Below, piece by piece: positions 54,851 through 64,000 of a DNA stretch of 64,000 nucleotides. The notes beneath the pieces are model-generated. The model saw only the letters and a list, made by a program, of their open reading frames with translations. It was not told the DNA's origin and searched no databases. Source of the stretch: Leptobrachium leishanense (Eukaryota; Chordata; Amphibia; Anura; Megophryidae); the NCBI GenBank assembly GCA_009667805.1, contig CM019063.1, positions 348,940,862 to 349,004,861 on the forward strand. The letters are read 5' to 3'. How positions within the stretch are numbered: position 1 is the stretch's first letter; each line of letters starts with the position of its first letter. A program made the translations under genes and the position numbers.

Positions 54851-55603
54851 AGAGAGTGAAAGTGACAGTGCTAGAGAAGAAATGACGAAGAGAAGGGAAA
54901 GAGAATTTTAAAGGGGGAATGATAACATTAAGGAGGGAAATGGAGAAAACAATAGAGAATTAGATTAATTAGAAGGACAGATGAACATACTCAGAATGAC
55001 AAACACATAAACAGGGAGAAAGACAGATAAAGGGATACACAGAAGTAGAATAATAGAGCGAAGGAATAGGTGAAGAGACCCCTCCATACTCGCCTGCCTT
55101 TTGCTTACAAGTCTCCCAGCTACTCCGCCTGCTGCTGGTTGACAGCAGGGTCTGATCACATGACAGGCAGGGGTTTCTGCACCCCTGTCCTGCCATACAG
55201 TATCAATCCCTGTTAGTGCAGGCAGCACGATGAAATGCTGCCTGTCACAGGGCTATGCAGGACCAGTTCCCTGCTCCTGCCGGAAGACTAGCAGTTCAAA
55301 GGATGCAGGGCTCCTCCCCACCACATGACTGACACCGGTCCCCAGACATAACCAATGGCTTTCAGGCAGCCTGCCATGTGCGAGCAAGCACTCAAGCAGG
55401 CTGCTTGCTTGTTTCTGCGGCTGCACTCACCCGGCCATACAACCCCCTCCCTCTCAGCCTGTCAATTACTGGGGCTGGTGCTCAGCCCCCCGCAGTGTGC
55501 TACTGGCGGGCTGATAGGAGAAAAAAATAATTTAAAACGGCCCCAAAAGTGAATCAGCCTACCGGGATTCCTCCCGCTATCCCGGTAGGCCAGTCCAACC
55601 CTG
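54851..55603. other. Right part of the 10-kb hAT element, no gene
   Basis: Purine-rich start (54851-55050), then GC-rich sequence with short ORFs lacking features, ending in the inverted terminus. Confidence 0.5.
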
Positions 55604-55879
55604 GAGGTAGACTCCAGTCAGTGGTGGGGTGGTGTCCTGAAAAATCGGGGTTCTGATACTGAAATAAAAATTGCAGCAGATGCAGTTGAATGAAGCGAAA
55701 AAAATAAAGAAGTTACTTGCACAACGGGAATCCCTTGCACAAGAACTCTTGAAGATTAGGGATCTGTACACCGTCATCAAATTAGGGCGATAAACCTGTA
55801 TAGTTAACGATATGAAAAGAGGCAACCTTACGTGAGACCAAAAATTTTAGCTCACTGTAGGTGCCAGATGACCACATAC

Positions 55880-57136
55880 TAGGGATAGACCGATATGTTT
55901 TTTTCCAGGCCGATACCGATTATCGGCCGTCTCTCAGGCCGATAACCGATATCAGGGGCCGATATTCTGTGTGCTTAAATTTTTGAAAAATAACACAATT
56001 TCTCACAAATCTTGTATAAACTGAACATGTTTATTCATATTTTAAACATTAAATTAGGGGGTCGACCGACCCTGCATGCAGATCTCGGAGAGAGCAGGGT
56101 AAGACCCGGTCACCGGCCTGAAAAAAAAAAAAGGTTTACTGTATGTTTAACTATATAGCGCTAGCTGGCTGTCTGTACCTTTTTAAGTAATTACAACCAG
56201 GGTGTGCTGCTGAGTGCTCTGCTCCCTTCACTAGCCCCACGCAGTCACGCACTATCCAACCCCACTAGCTGCAGCAGCTCCCCCTCCTTCCTCAGCTCCA
56301 TCTTTAAAGCCCCGTTGCTCCGTCCACTGACTCCATCCATAATGAGCAGTTACGACCCGGGACACAGCACTGCAACCCAGAGCTCAGCCTGACCTGAAGC
56401 CCCCCTTAAACACAGCCCTGCCTGAAGTTCAACCTGCAGCAGGTGAAAAAAAAATGTCCCACAGCTGTGTGTGTGCACTTCCAGACTGAAGTGCACACAC
56501 ACAGCTGTGGGCCATTTTTTTCTTCACCGGCTGCAGGTTGAACTTCAGGCAGGGCTGTGTTTAAGGGGCTTCAGGTCAGGCTGAGCTCTGGGTTGCAGTG
56601 CTGTGTCCCGGGCCGTAACTGCTCATTATGGATGGAGTCAGTGGACGGAGCAACGGGGCTTTAAAGATGGAGCTGAGGAAGGAGGGGGAGCTGCTGCAGC
56701 TAGTGGGGTTGGTTAGTGCGTGACTGCGTGGGGCTAGTGAAGGGAGCAGAGCACTCAGCAGCACACCCTGGTTGTAATTACTTAAAGGAACAGACAGGCA
56801 GCTAGCGCTATACAGTTAAACATACAGTAAACCTTTTTTTTTTTCTCAGGCCAGTGACCGGGTCTTACCCTGCTCTCTCCGGGATCTGCATGCAGGGGCA
56901 GGGTTTCCAGATATGCTGACGCGAGGACCATGTGGTGGGCGGCGTAGCTCCTCATTGGTCGGCTTCTCCTGCAACGGAACAAGAACATTGCATGCGCTTC
57001 GCAGTGACCGAGCGCGCTGGGGAGCGGCAAGTAGAAATCGGTAATATCGGGGACCTGAACACCGATACCGATAAATTCAAAAAACCCCAAAATCGGGCCA
57101 AAATATCGGTAGATCCGATAATCGGTCGACCCCCTA
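55880..57136. mobile_element. hAT MITE (TAGGGATAGACCGATATG), foldback, complete ends
   Basis: TAGGGATAGACCGATATG at the left, CGATAATCGGTCGACCCCCTA at the right, 8-bp duplication CCACATAC/CTACATAC (55872-55879 and 57137-57144). Much of the interior is a palindrome with arms of about 400 bp (56080-56480 and 56490-56885). Hence the same 62-codon ORF appears on both strands (56204-56392 and 56576-56764). That ORF is a by-product, not a gene. Confidence 0.88.
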
Positions 57137-57144
57137 CTACATAC

Positions 57145-57320
57145 ATACAATAATAATTTCAAAACATTCTTTATTGAATCTTAACCATTAAAATGTGTTT
57201 AAAAACACAATTGTGAACACCTCATTCATGTGCTTGGTTCATTCCTTAGAATTGCCCCAAATTAGGTATATTGTTACTGGCTGCATTACTGAGTTAAGGG
57301 TATTTGCATTGGTTTGGTAT
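57145..57320 (+). repeat. Inverted arm, left copy (main part)
   Basis: ATAATTTCAAAACATTCTTTATTGAATC through CCCCAAATTAGGTATATTG and AGTTAAGGGTATTTGCA; the inverse is at 57895-58070. The first part of this arm lies before the hAT insertion at 55822-55879. Confidence 0.88.
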
Positions 57321-57821
57321 AACAAGTCTAGCTTATTACAGCTTCCTAACCATATTCCCAAAATTGCCCCACAATGGCTTATCACTCGTGGTAAGGCAAA
57401 TCAGATTGCCAGGAGCAGAGGACTCAGTAATGGCTATAAATTACACCATGTGTACCCGTATACTGCTGTCCACTCAAAGGACCATTGGCTTTCCAATCTT
57501 GGCCTCCTCATTATGCAAATTCTCTGATTGGAGTAACACGACACAAACAAATCGATTCCTTAGTAGGGCATAGGTTGTCACAAAAGCCCCATATGGGTAA
57601 TAATGTAGCTCTGCCAAGTATCGCCTGGTCTCCTTGTAGTGGGACTATATATTCTGATTATACTACATCTGGTAGCATAGACCACCACTCCGGTCTTAAA
57701 TCACATAATTCAATTCATGAGTCTTGAGGTGCCATTGCACCACTCCAGTACCAACTGAATACAACCCTAAGGGGTAACCATTATCTGCGGATATAGCTTG
57801 AATCGAGGTGTTCAATGAAAG

Positions 57822-57880
57822 CACTCAATGCGAGTTTCGCTGTAGGGATACTACAGCTTCATCAGGAGAGAATTGTGTTT
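57822..57880 (-). ncRNA. Hammerhead ribozyme motif with one likely core-adjacent change
   Basis: Minus strand: stem-I CTC, CTGATGA (57865-57859), a perfect seven-pair stem II GCTGTAG/CTACAGC, GAAA (57838-57835), then CTCGCATT and GAG pairing with CTC. The expected stem III pair C-G reads C-A, consistent with CpG decay (GCG to GCA). The cleavage triplet would read ATT instead of GTT. The core is otherwise complete. Activity is doubtful without the C-G pair. Confidence 0.72.
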
Positions 57881-57884
57881 GTGT

Positions 57885-58115
57885 CCCGTACAGCTTTGCA
57901 AATACCCTTAACTCAGTACTGCAGCCAATACCAATATACCTAATTTGGGGCAATACTAAGGAATGAACTAAGCACGTGATTGAGGTGTTCAGAATTGTGT
58001 TTTTAAACACATTTTAATCGTTGTTAAGATACATTCAATAAAGAATGTTTTGAAATTATTGTATGTGGTCATCCAGCACCTATAGTGAGCTAAAATTTTT
58101 CGTCTCACGGAAGGT
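57885..58115 (-). repeat. Inverted arm, right copy
   Basis: Inverse of 55822-55879 plus 57137-57320, ending directly at the 15-bp duplication. Confidence 0.88.
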
Positions 58116-58130
58116 TGCAGTTGAATGAAG

Positions 58131-58555
58131 GCTTAGAGCTGCTTGGGAGCTCAAGGAAGGATTGTGCCTCCAACAAGTAAATCAATCCAGTAAATGCAGA
58201 TTAGGTCAAGATAGATAGGACCTGTCAACAATGGAACACATTGGTGACTGTGACCGGCTTAAGCAAAGTATGATCCTATTTTATGAACTAAATTACCACA
58301 ATTTATTCCCTCAATTAGGTGATTGAATATTCTTAAAAATGATCTCTTTTATAATAGAATGATCTGATGGAATCTGGTCATTGATATGTAGTGCTCTTTC
58401 TTTGTATTTTGTCTTATTTGTCTTCGATGCACCCGTTCTTGTTGCTTGTTTAGGATAAGAAGGCAATCTTTCTACTGTTTTATATATATTTATTTATATT
58501 CATACAACGAGGATGGCAAGTGTAGCGCAGAGGGAAATTCCAATCCCAGGTAGTT
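58131..58555. other. No gene seen
   Basis: Continuation of the sequence that was interrupted at 55680. No recognised frame. Confidence 0.3.
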
Positions 58556-58883
58556 TATTCAATCTCTTAATACCTCCAATTGGACCTCAAAGAATGAAGG
58601 GGAAAAATCATGGTGCAGACCATAACAATCAGATCAAAAATCCATAATATGTGGTTATGTCTCACTCACATTTATCTGAGCCAGCCGGCTCTGGCGTCTT
58701 AAGCTTTAGGGTACTTGATGGCCACCCAATCGCCCACTTCCAATCACAATCAATCGTGGGGTCTTGAATAGAAATGCAGAACGTAGTGCAGACTGACCGA
58801 TAATAGGTCACCTTTTAATTAAAACAGGATTCACTCACGTGGTTTAGGACCTTAATCCAGGTCCGAGAGGTAAGCGTCTGGAT

Positions 58884-59018
58884 CAGGGTTCTCAAACTCT
58901 GGCCCCCCTGATGTTTCTGAACTACAACTCCCATGATTCCACGGCCATCTATTGCATTCAAAGCATTCTGGGACTTGTAGGCAAAAACATCTGGGGGGCC
59001 GTGAGTTTGAGATCCCTG
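58884..59018. mobile_element. hAT MITE, 135 bp, complete
   Basis: CAGGGTTCTCAAACTCTGGCC at the left, GGCCGTGAGTTTGAGATCCCTG at the right, and the exact 8-bp duplication GTCTGGAT (58876-58883 and 59019-59026). Interior ACTACAACTCCCATGATTCC is shared in style with the CAGGGGTCAGCAA MITEs. Confidence 0.92.
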
Positions 59019-59137
59019 GTCTGGATGGTTGTTTTTGTTTGGTACAACTTCCCAAAAAACAGTCTCCATAGGAAAGATGCAAATGTTCAGCAGCAAGTAA
59101 AATTAAAGCATTTTATTCCATAAAACATAAGATAAAA

Positions 59138-59197
59138 CAACCAAAACGCGTTTCACCTAGGACCTAACATCCCTAAGGCTTCATCAGTTGGCTCTTA
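59138..59197 (-). ncRNA. Hammerhead ribozyme motif, complete core
   Basis: Minus strand: CCAA, CTGATGA (59187-59181), stem II GCCTTAGGG/TCCTAGGT with one bulged base, GAAA (59154-59151), minimal stem III A-C/G-U with loop GC, cleavage triplet GTT, then TTGG pairing with CCAA. All invariant core bases are present. Type I layout with the very short stem III of PLE hammerheads. Confidence 0.78.
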
Positions 59198-59349
59198 ATA
59201 CTTCCTGCTGTTTAACTTCCTTAAATGTGTAACTTCCCATCGCAAGGACCAATCAGTGTTGTTACTTTGGGCGGGAGAAAAAGGGAGGAGGGAAAGTACC
59301 ACCCCACCTGTCACGGAAAGAAAAGACCTAGCTAACTACCTACCTACCA

Positions 59350-60709
59350 CTGAGTTCTTTTAATAACTTAGGGTGGATCCCATCAGGCCCCATTGACTTA
59401 TTTGTCTTTACTTTAGACAGCTGCTGTAGAACCTCCTCCTCTGTAAACTCCTATGTAAATGTCTCTTTAGTGTTTCCTCCTAACTGAGGTCCCTTTCCTT
59501 CCTTTTCTTCTGCAAAGACTGAACAAAAATATTCATTGAGGCAGTCAGCGAGACTTTTATCCTCTTCTACATACCTTCCTTCCTTTGTTTTTAATCTTAA
59601 CTAATCCTTGTTTTACTTTTCTTTACTCGTTTACGTATCTAAAAAATGTTTTGTCCCCCTTTTTTACTGATTGAGCTATTTTCTCTTCTGCGTGTGCTTT
59701 GGAAGCTCTTATAAACTGCTTTGCCGCTTTCTGCCTAATCTTATAGGTTTGCCTGAGTTTTTTTATAATTATTGAATGCTGTCTTTTTGTTCTTCACTAG
59801 TTTGGCCACTTCTGTAGAGTACCGCAGTGGTTTCTTCCCCTTTTTGTTTTTTCTAACAAGCCGAATGCAATTGCCTGTGGCCTTCAATAATGTCTCCTTT
59901 AAATAATCCCATTTCTCCTGGACTCCCTTTAAACTCCTCCAGTCTGATAATGACTCCTTCACACAAAATCTCATTTTAGAAAAATCTGTTTTTTTAAAGT
60001 CTAAAACTTTTGTTTTTGTGTGGTACGGCTCCATCCCTGTTCTTATATTAAACCACACTGACTGGTGATCACTAGATCCCAAATTTTCACCTACTACAAC
60101 GTCTGATACCAAACCTCCATTTGTGAGTATTAAATCCAATATGGCCTCTTTAGGGGTCGGCTCCTCAACTACTTGTGTTAGAGATAATCCCAGTAGGGAG
60201 TTTAGAATATTTGTACTCCTGGTGCACCCCGCTATTTTGGTTTTTCAGTTCACATCAGGAAGATTAAAGTCCCCCATGATAATAACTTCCCCCTTCATTG
60301 TCATTTTGGCTATTTCCTCAAACAGCAGATTATCTAGATCTTCTACTTGTCCAGGGGGTCTATAGATCACACCTACACGAGCTACTGTATGATTACCAAA
60401 TGTTAGCGTAACCCAAACTGACTCTATGTTCACCTCGCTCACTTTTATTTGGTTCGTTTTTATGTTTTTTACATACAGGGGCACTCCTACTCCTTTCCTA
60501 CCTTCTATGTCTTTTCTATATAAAGAGTACCCCGGTATTGTTATGTCCCAGTTATTTTTCTCACTGAACCATGTCTCAGTAACCGCCACTAAATCTACTT
60601 TTTCAGCTGCCATCATTGCCTCCAGTTCATTGATTTTATTGACTAAACTGCGAGCATTTATAGACACGACTCTGAGCTTGTCATTTTTTACCCCGCATGT
60701 TGCTTGCAC
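59350..60709 (-). pseudogene. CR1 ORF2 N-terminal part: APE-type endonuclease
   Basis: The APE-like nuclease nicks target DNA to prime reverse transcription. From 60709: LRVVSINARSLVNKINELEA, then VDLVAVTETWF (catalytic Glu in TETW), GVGVPLYVK, GVIYRPPGQ and IIMGDFNLPDVN (GDFN box). In a shifted frame from 60139 come LDLILTNGGLVSDVV, ENLGSSDHQSVWFNI (SDH box with catalytic His) and the linker toward RT. At least one frameshift and a stop near 60245 inactivate it. The nuclease motifs themselves are intact. Confidence 0.85.
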
Positions 60710-60750
60710 CCTCAGATTTAGTTTTGGGGGACAATCGGACGGTTTGTTTT

Positions 60751-61510
60751 TTACCCTTTTGTCCCCCCTCCTAGTTTAAATATTACTTTGAAACCTTTGA
60801 ACTTCTCACTGAGAACATATGTTCTCCTATGAGTAAGATGCAAACCATCTTTTTTATACAGTTCCTTTCTGATCCAATTAGAGCTATCATGGAACACAAA
60901 GCCAAATCCTTGCTCCCGACACCATTCCCGAAGCCACAAATTAAATTCCCTAGTGCGCATCTGCCTATCCTGAATGTTATGCACAGGCAGAACTTCAGAG
61001 AATGACACAGTGGACGCAATCTGCTGTATTTCAGCTCCAAGAACACACAAATCTTCCTTAATCTCAGAAACCTCATTGCTAGCCAAGTCAATTGTCCCTA
61101 GATGGACTAGAACGTCCACTTCCCCTTCCTGCTTTGCTTGTTTGACAATATTGAGAATACGTCTCCTGTCTCTATGAGCAGTAGCCCCGGAAGACCTCTC
61201 GCCAAACCACTACTCTCCAGCTCAACCCCTCTTATGATAGAATCACCCAGCAACAATTGCCTTCTATCAAGTCCCACCTTTTACTTTTTGTCCTTGGTTG
61301 CAGTCTTGCATACCTTAGGCATAGGGATGGTGGTTCCTCAACTATGGTGTCTGAGCCTACTTCCGTCTTACCACTACACTCTGAAAGTGCCTCAAAAGAA
61401 TTAAGAAGAGCCACAGCCTGTGGGACATGCCTTCTATCCACAACTCTAAGTCTCCCAGATCCTACAGTAGTCCATCTGCCGCTCCTAGGAGGCTTCAGTG
61501 GCAGTGACAC
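60751..61510 (-). pseudogene. CR1 ORF1 with SGNH-type esterase domain
   Basis: Many CR1 ORF1 proteins end in an SGNH hydrolase-like domain thought to act in RNA/particle handling. From 61510 leftward a variable linker contains VALLNSFEALSE, then LLGDSIIRGVELESSGLA (block I GDS with the nucleophile Ser, about 61220-61260). DVLVHLGTIDLAS (about 61085-61119) follows, where the usual Asn of GTND is Ile. RTREFNLWLREWCREQGF and KKDGLHLTHRRT with the Asp/His pair (about 60825-60850) complete the domain. A frameshift lies between the GDS block and the rest (about 61170-61215). The PHD-type N-terminus is not visible. Confidence 0.8.
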
Positions 61511-61674
61511 GAGTGTTAAATGAATGGGTCAGTAGGCATTGAGAATCTCCCTTATCCTTCCATTTGTCATATCAAAATTTGCAATCGGCCTAATCAACCC
61601 TGAATCCGTGTTGGGTCCCTTATCCCTCAGAAGTGACTTCTCTCTTCTCCCAAGGCTCAATGTTACGCCCACTA

Positions 61675-62100
61675 GTGTACACTGTGTGGGTATTCTTGTT
61701 CATGGAATTGTGTTCTAAGATCAGTTTATTTTTAATACGTTCATCTGCATTGCAACAATTTCGTCTTAGCCTTAGGTAAACCAATGGGTATTTCTGCTTT
61801 CAAAGTTCTGTGATGATGGCTGCTCCAATGTAGCAAATTATTGGTAGATAAATGTTTCCTAAATACAGTGGTTGTGATCTTGCCACCTGGTTTGTTTATG
61901 GTAAGATCCAGGAAATTCAAAGTTGAATTCTGAATTTCTGGTGTCAATTTTTGTTCAGGACGTTCACACTCAAATGTTCACAGAACTGTTCAAAACCCTC
62001 TAGAGTAGACTACCTTCCCATATAATTAATATGTCATCAATATACCTGCGCCAAAGTCTAAGTTTGGATGTAACTCTCTGCCTTATTACAGGACATTTAG
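61675..62100 (-). pseudogene. Penelope-like element RT fragment, copy 2
   Basis: Leftward from about 62090: LWRRYIDDILIIWEG (RT motif C with both Asp intact), then in another frame STLEGFEQFCEHL and LNFLDLTINKPGGKITTTVFRK, NLLHWSSHHHRTLKAEIP and a C-rich end near 61740. This is the same domain region as the PLE at 3028-3486 but a different, more typical PLE lineage (YIDD kept). No GIY-YIG part follows, because the CR1 begins at 61660. At least one frameshift. Confidence 0.8.
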
Positions 62101-64000
62101 CTGGCTTAACGAGGCAGATTTCTCTCACCTGTAGTCCCTTAGTGGCCAGCCATCGAGGGTAAGCTGTCCGGAGCCTGATTTGTCCCACTCCAAACCTCAG
62201 GCATATGTTTGCCGGCTGTTTTGTCGTGATAAGGTGCTGCTGGCAGCCATCTTGAGGACTGCCTCCAAGCTGCTGTTGTCTCCTCGCTGTGCTCCTTGGA
62301 GAGTCCCGATTCCAAATGGATCCCTCTTCCCTCATCTCTTGTGGTACCTGCTGTCTTCCGGGGGCACCATCCAAGTTTGGACCAGGAACCCTGCTCGTTT
62401 CCTGATGGGAGAGTCTCATCTTGGGGCCTTGCTCTGCTCCTCTGCGCACCTGCTAACCCTGATTTCTACCTCTTACATGGATGGAGAGGGCTGAGAAGAC
62501 AGAGGGCCCCAGTCTCTCAGCAGTTACGGCTGACCTGATGGAGTGGGGGTGGCTGGAGTGCGCGAGGGGGGGCGGTCATTGCTTCCACCTGTATTCGGCC
62601 TGCAGGCTGCACTTTCAGGCCTAGAATACCTGCTGCTGAAGACTGAAGATGGTTGACGTCCGCTGACACTGGGTGATATGCAGAACTTCATGGAGGTTCT
62701 ACGGTGCTGGAGGGGAGTGCGAGTCCCTGGCGAAGGTGAACCTGGAAGCTTCCGGCGGAAAGTTGGCGTGCACGGCTGTGTGCCCTTGGCGGAGGTTGCT
62801 GATCCACAGAGTAAGAGCGGCGACACGGAGCTTGTGCTGCAGCCTGTTATTTTGCCGGTGGCAATGCTGTCCTCACCATGTGGTCCTGAGGTGCCCGTCG
62901 GCTGTGGATCACTGAGCTGAGTTGGCTGGAGTGCTGGGGAGGTCTAGGTTTCCTGGCCTGTGTCTGGAAGTGTAGTGCCCCCTTTATGTTGACCGGGAGA
63001 ACGACGCAGTCTGGGTCTCTCTCCCGTCTCCTTCTCTGCTGCTGCCCCCCACGGCTCAAACCACTGTTTGGCTCGGGATTTCCAGGAGCTGCGGGTCTTG
63101 TTCCTCAATGACGGGCCTACATGGCTTGCGTACTCTGGCCTCCGGTGGTTCCCTGCCTGCTCTACAAGACTTCCCATTCCGGGATGCTGGCTGGTGGGAC
63201 CCCTCTATTTACTTTTTGTCCCTAGTTATACGTCTGGTTTTTTGGGACTTCCCTGATTTCTCTGATAAGTGTTCCCCGGCTGGGGACGTTTTTGCTGCAT
63301 CTTTTTATTATTTTTCTGTGAGCTTTCCCCCCCCTCTTTTAGCGTAAACTTCGTGAGGAGGGTTTTTTTTACCCCCTTATTTTATTTTTTATTTTTCTTT
63401 GAGACATTCTCTGAGGACACTGTTTTCTTTTCTTTTTGATTTCTTCCATGCCAAGATGACTTTTGTTTTTATTTTCCTAAGTAGTCTAACAGATGACATG
63501 TTTTGGCCCCGCTTGGTCATTTTCCCTTAAGTTTGTCTTATTTGTCAATGCAAAATTCAAAAATATAGAATTTAAAAAAGGTAGCAGCAAGGTAACATAC
63601 TTGTCACTTATTTGTGTACGTTTGCAATCTTAATATAAGCCAATTAGTTTCTAATATATATATTTTCATAATTCTGTTTTTGGTCTTGTTTGTTTTTTCC
63701 CCAGTTTCCCAGTTCAGCATTACTCTTCTTAATATATCCTAGATGAAATAGGTTTTTTTGGCCTATTGGATATTGCAAATTTTATTTTATTTTTATATTC
63801 AAAATGTTTTGTTGGAAAAGAAATCAGCTGAACAACAGATAATAATATAGATAAAGAGGAGGACATCACATAAGAAAGACCTATAAGGGAGGTCAAATAC
63901 CAAATGGCAACAATAGGGCAGTCAGAAAGTCCGGTTGAGGGAATGTCAAAACAGAAGAGAAAAACGGGTGGGCAGGGGAGAGAAAGCGAATGGCCAGGAG
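62101..64000. other. No gene recognised
   Basis: 62140-63350 is GC-richer and open in several frames on both strands (up to about 150 codons) but shows no motif I can name; it may be an old LINE or LTR fragment. 63360-63830 is T-rich, and 63830-64000 is purine-rich on the plus strand. Confidence 0.3.

Larger units (their letters stand above)
45611..55603. mobile_element. 10-kb hAT-like element filled by a minisatellite
   Basis: CAGGGCCGGACTGGG at the left and CCAGTCCAACCCTG at the right form inverted ends. The flanks GAGGTAGG (45603-45610) and GAGGTAGA (55604-55611) are an 8-bp duplication with one mismatch. Between them lie a short palindromic tandem region, the 8.7-kb telomere-like minisatellite and a 750-bp right part. 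No transposase. The size is exceptional for a non-autonomous hAT and is due to repeat expansion. Confidence 0.75.
55696..58115 (-). mobile_element. Second non-autonomous PLE-type element with inverted arms and hammerhead
   Basis: Flanked by the exact 15-bp duplication TGCAGTTGAATGAAG (55681-55695 and 58116-58130). A unique left segment of 126 bp is followed by a left arm (about 55822-55879 continuing 57137-57320, split by an hAT MITE). A middle part, a minus-strand hammerhead (57822-57880) and the inverse right arm (about 57885-58115) follow. The order is the same as in 43445-44881, but the sequence differs, so this is another family or subfamily. No protein is encoded. Confidence 0.72.
58556..59343 (-). 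mobile_element. Third hammerhead-bearing PLE-type sequence, boundaries unresolved
   Basis: Non-coding sequence carrying a hammerhead (59138-59197) and a nested hAT MITE (58884-59018). It abuts the broken CR1 at 59344. I could not find inverted arms or a target duplication like those of the two elements above, so the extent is approximate. Confidence 0.4.
59344..61660 (-). mobile_element. CR1 LINE, 5' part (ORF1 and endonuclease), copy 3
   Basis: Reading leftward: the ORF1 end with an esterase domain, then the ORF2 endonuclease, then the beginning of RT (PDGIHPKLLKEL at about 59350-59400). It stops abruptly at 59344 next to hammerhead-bearing sequence, so the RT and 3' end are missing. This is complementary to the 3'-only copies at 0.3 and 18.3 kb. 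Loss of the 3' end is unusual for a LINE and must come from a later event. Confidence 0.85.

Noticed and set aside
56204..56764. 62-codon ORF (MLLSALLPSLAPRSHAL) found three times
   Set aside because: It lies in palindrome arms of a hAT MITE and appears on both strands; copies follow the repeat, not a gene.
61741..62449. 149-codon minus-strand ORF as a complete gene
   Set aside because: Only the end (LWRRYIDDILIIWEG) has meaning, as a PLE RT fragment; the upstream part has no family features.
62140..63350. Host exon cluster in the GC-richer right edge
   Set aside because: Frames are open on both strands without domain, splice pattern or start context; left unassigned.

Overview
The window looks like intergenic or intronic DNA from a large, transposon-rich vertebrate genome, most likely an anuran amphibian. 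The evidence is the repeat content: a Uribo-like piggyBac transposase, CR1 LINEs ending in an 8-bp TTTCTATG-type tail, Penelope-like elements (PLEs) with hammerhead ribozyme motifs, dense hAT and TTAA-flanked (piggyBac-type) MITEs, and LTR elements. No complete host protein-coding gene is visible. The only host-gene hints are a CpG-rich promoter-like block near 19.95-20.2 kb with a possible short exon at 24.3 kb, and a weaker CpG-rich ORF near 4.5 kb. The species assignment is inference.

Layout. 0-5.4 kb: a CR1 copy with an open reverse-transcriptase (RT) frame next to a decayed PLE that still shows RT and GIY-YIG motifs. 6-9.6 kb: a non-autonomous LTR retrotransposon with 5-bp target duplications (TSDs), inserted in a TTAA-type MITE. 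9.6-17.4 kb: nested hAT and piggyBac MITEs, and a 3.05-kb DNA transposon (12062-15110) carrying a degraded protein of a widespread family I cannot assign to a superfamily. 17.6-22.3 kb: solo LTR, CR1 tail, MITEs and the promoter-like block. 22.3-25.2 kb: mostly sequence with no repeat I recognise.

25.2-33.6 kb: one piggyBac element with a dead transposase, split by two hAT insertions that each carry an internal minisatellite. 33.7-43.4 kb: a thicket of hAT and TTAA elements, many resolvable by exact 8-bp TSDs. 43.4-44.9 kb: a hammerhead-bearing element with inverted arms and a 13-bp TSD. 45.6-55.6 kb: a 10-kb hAT-like element filled by an 8.7-kb minisatellite of about 29-bp units containing TTAGGGTTAG. 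55.7-58.1 kb: a second hammerhead-bearing inverted-arm element with a 15-bp TSD. 58.5-62.1 kb: a third hammerhead motif, the 5' part of a CR1 (esterase-type ORF1 plus endonuclease) and a PLE RT fragment. 62.1-64 kb: unassigned.

There is no pathway or operon logic here; the relationships between parts are insertion history. The most interesting themes are: (1) repeated hammerhead-containing PLE-derived elements sharing one architecture; (2) at least four minisatellites that arose inside transposons, one built from the C-terminal CR1 coding motif; (3) terminal repeats and TSD for the unassigned 3-kb transposon, supported by a related unoccupied site.
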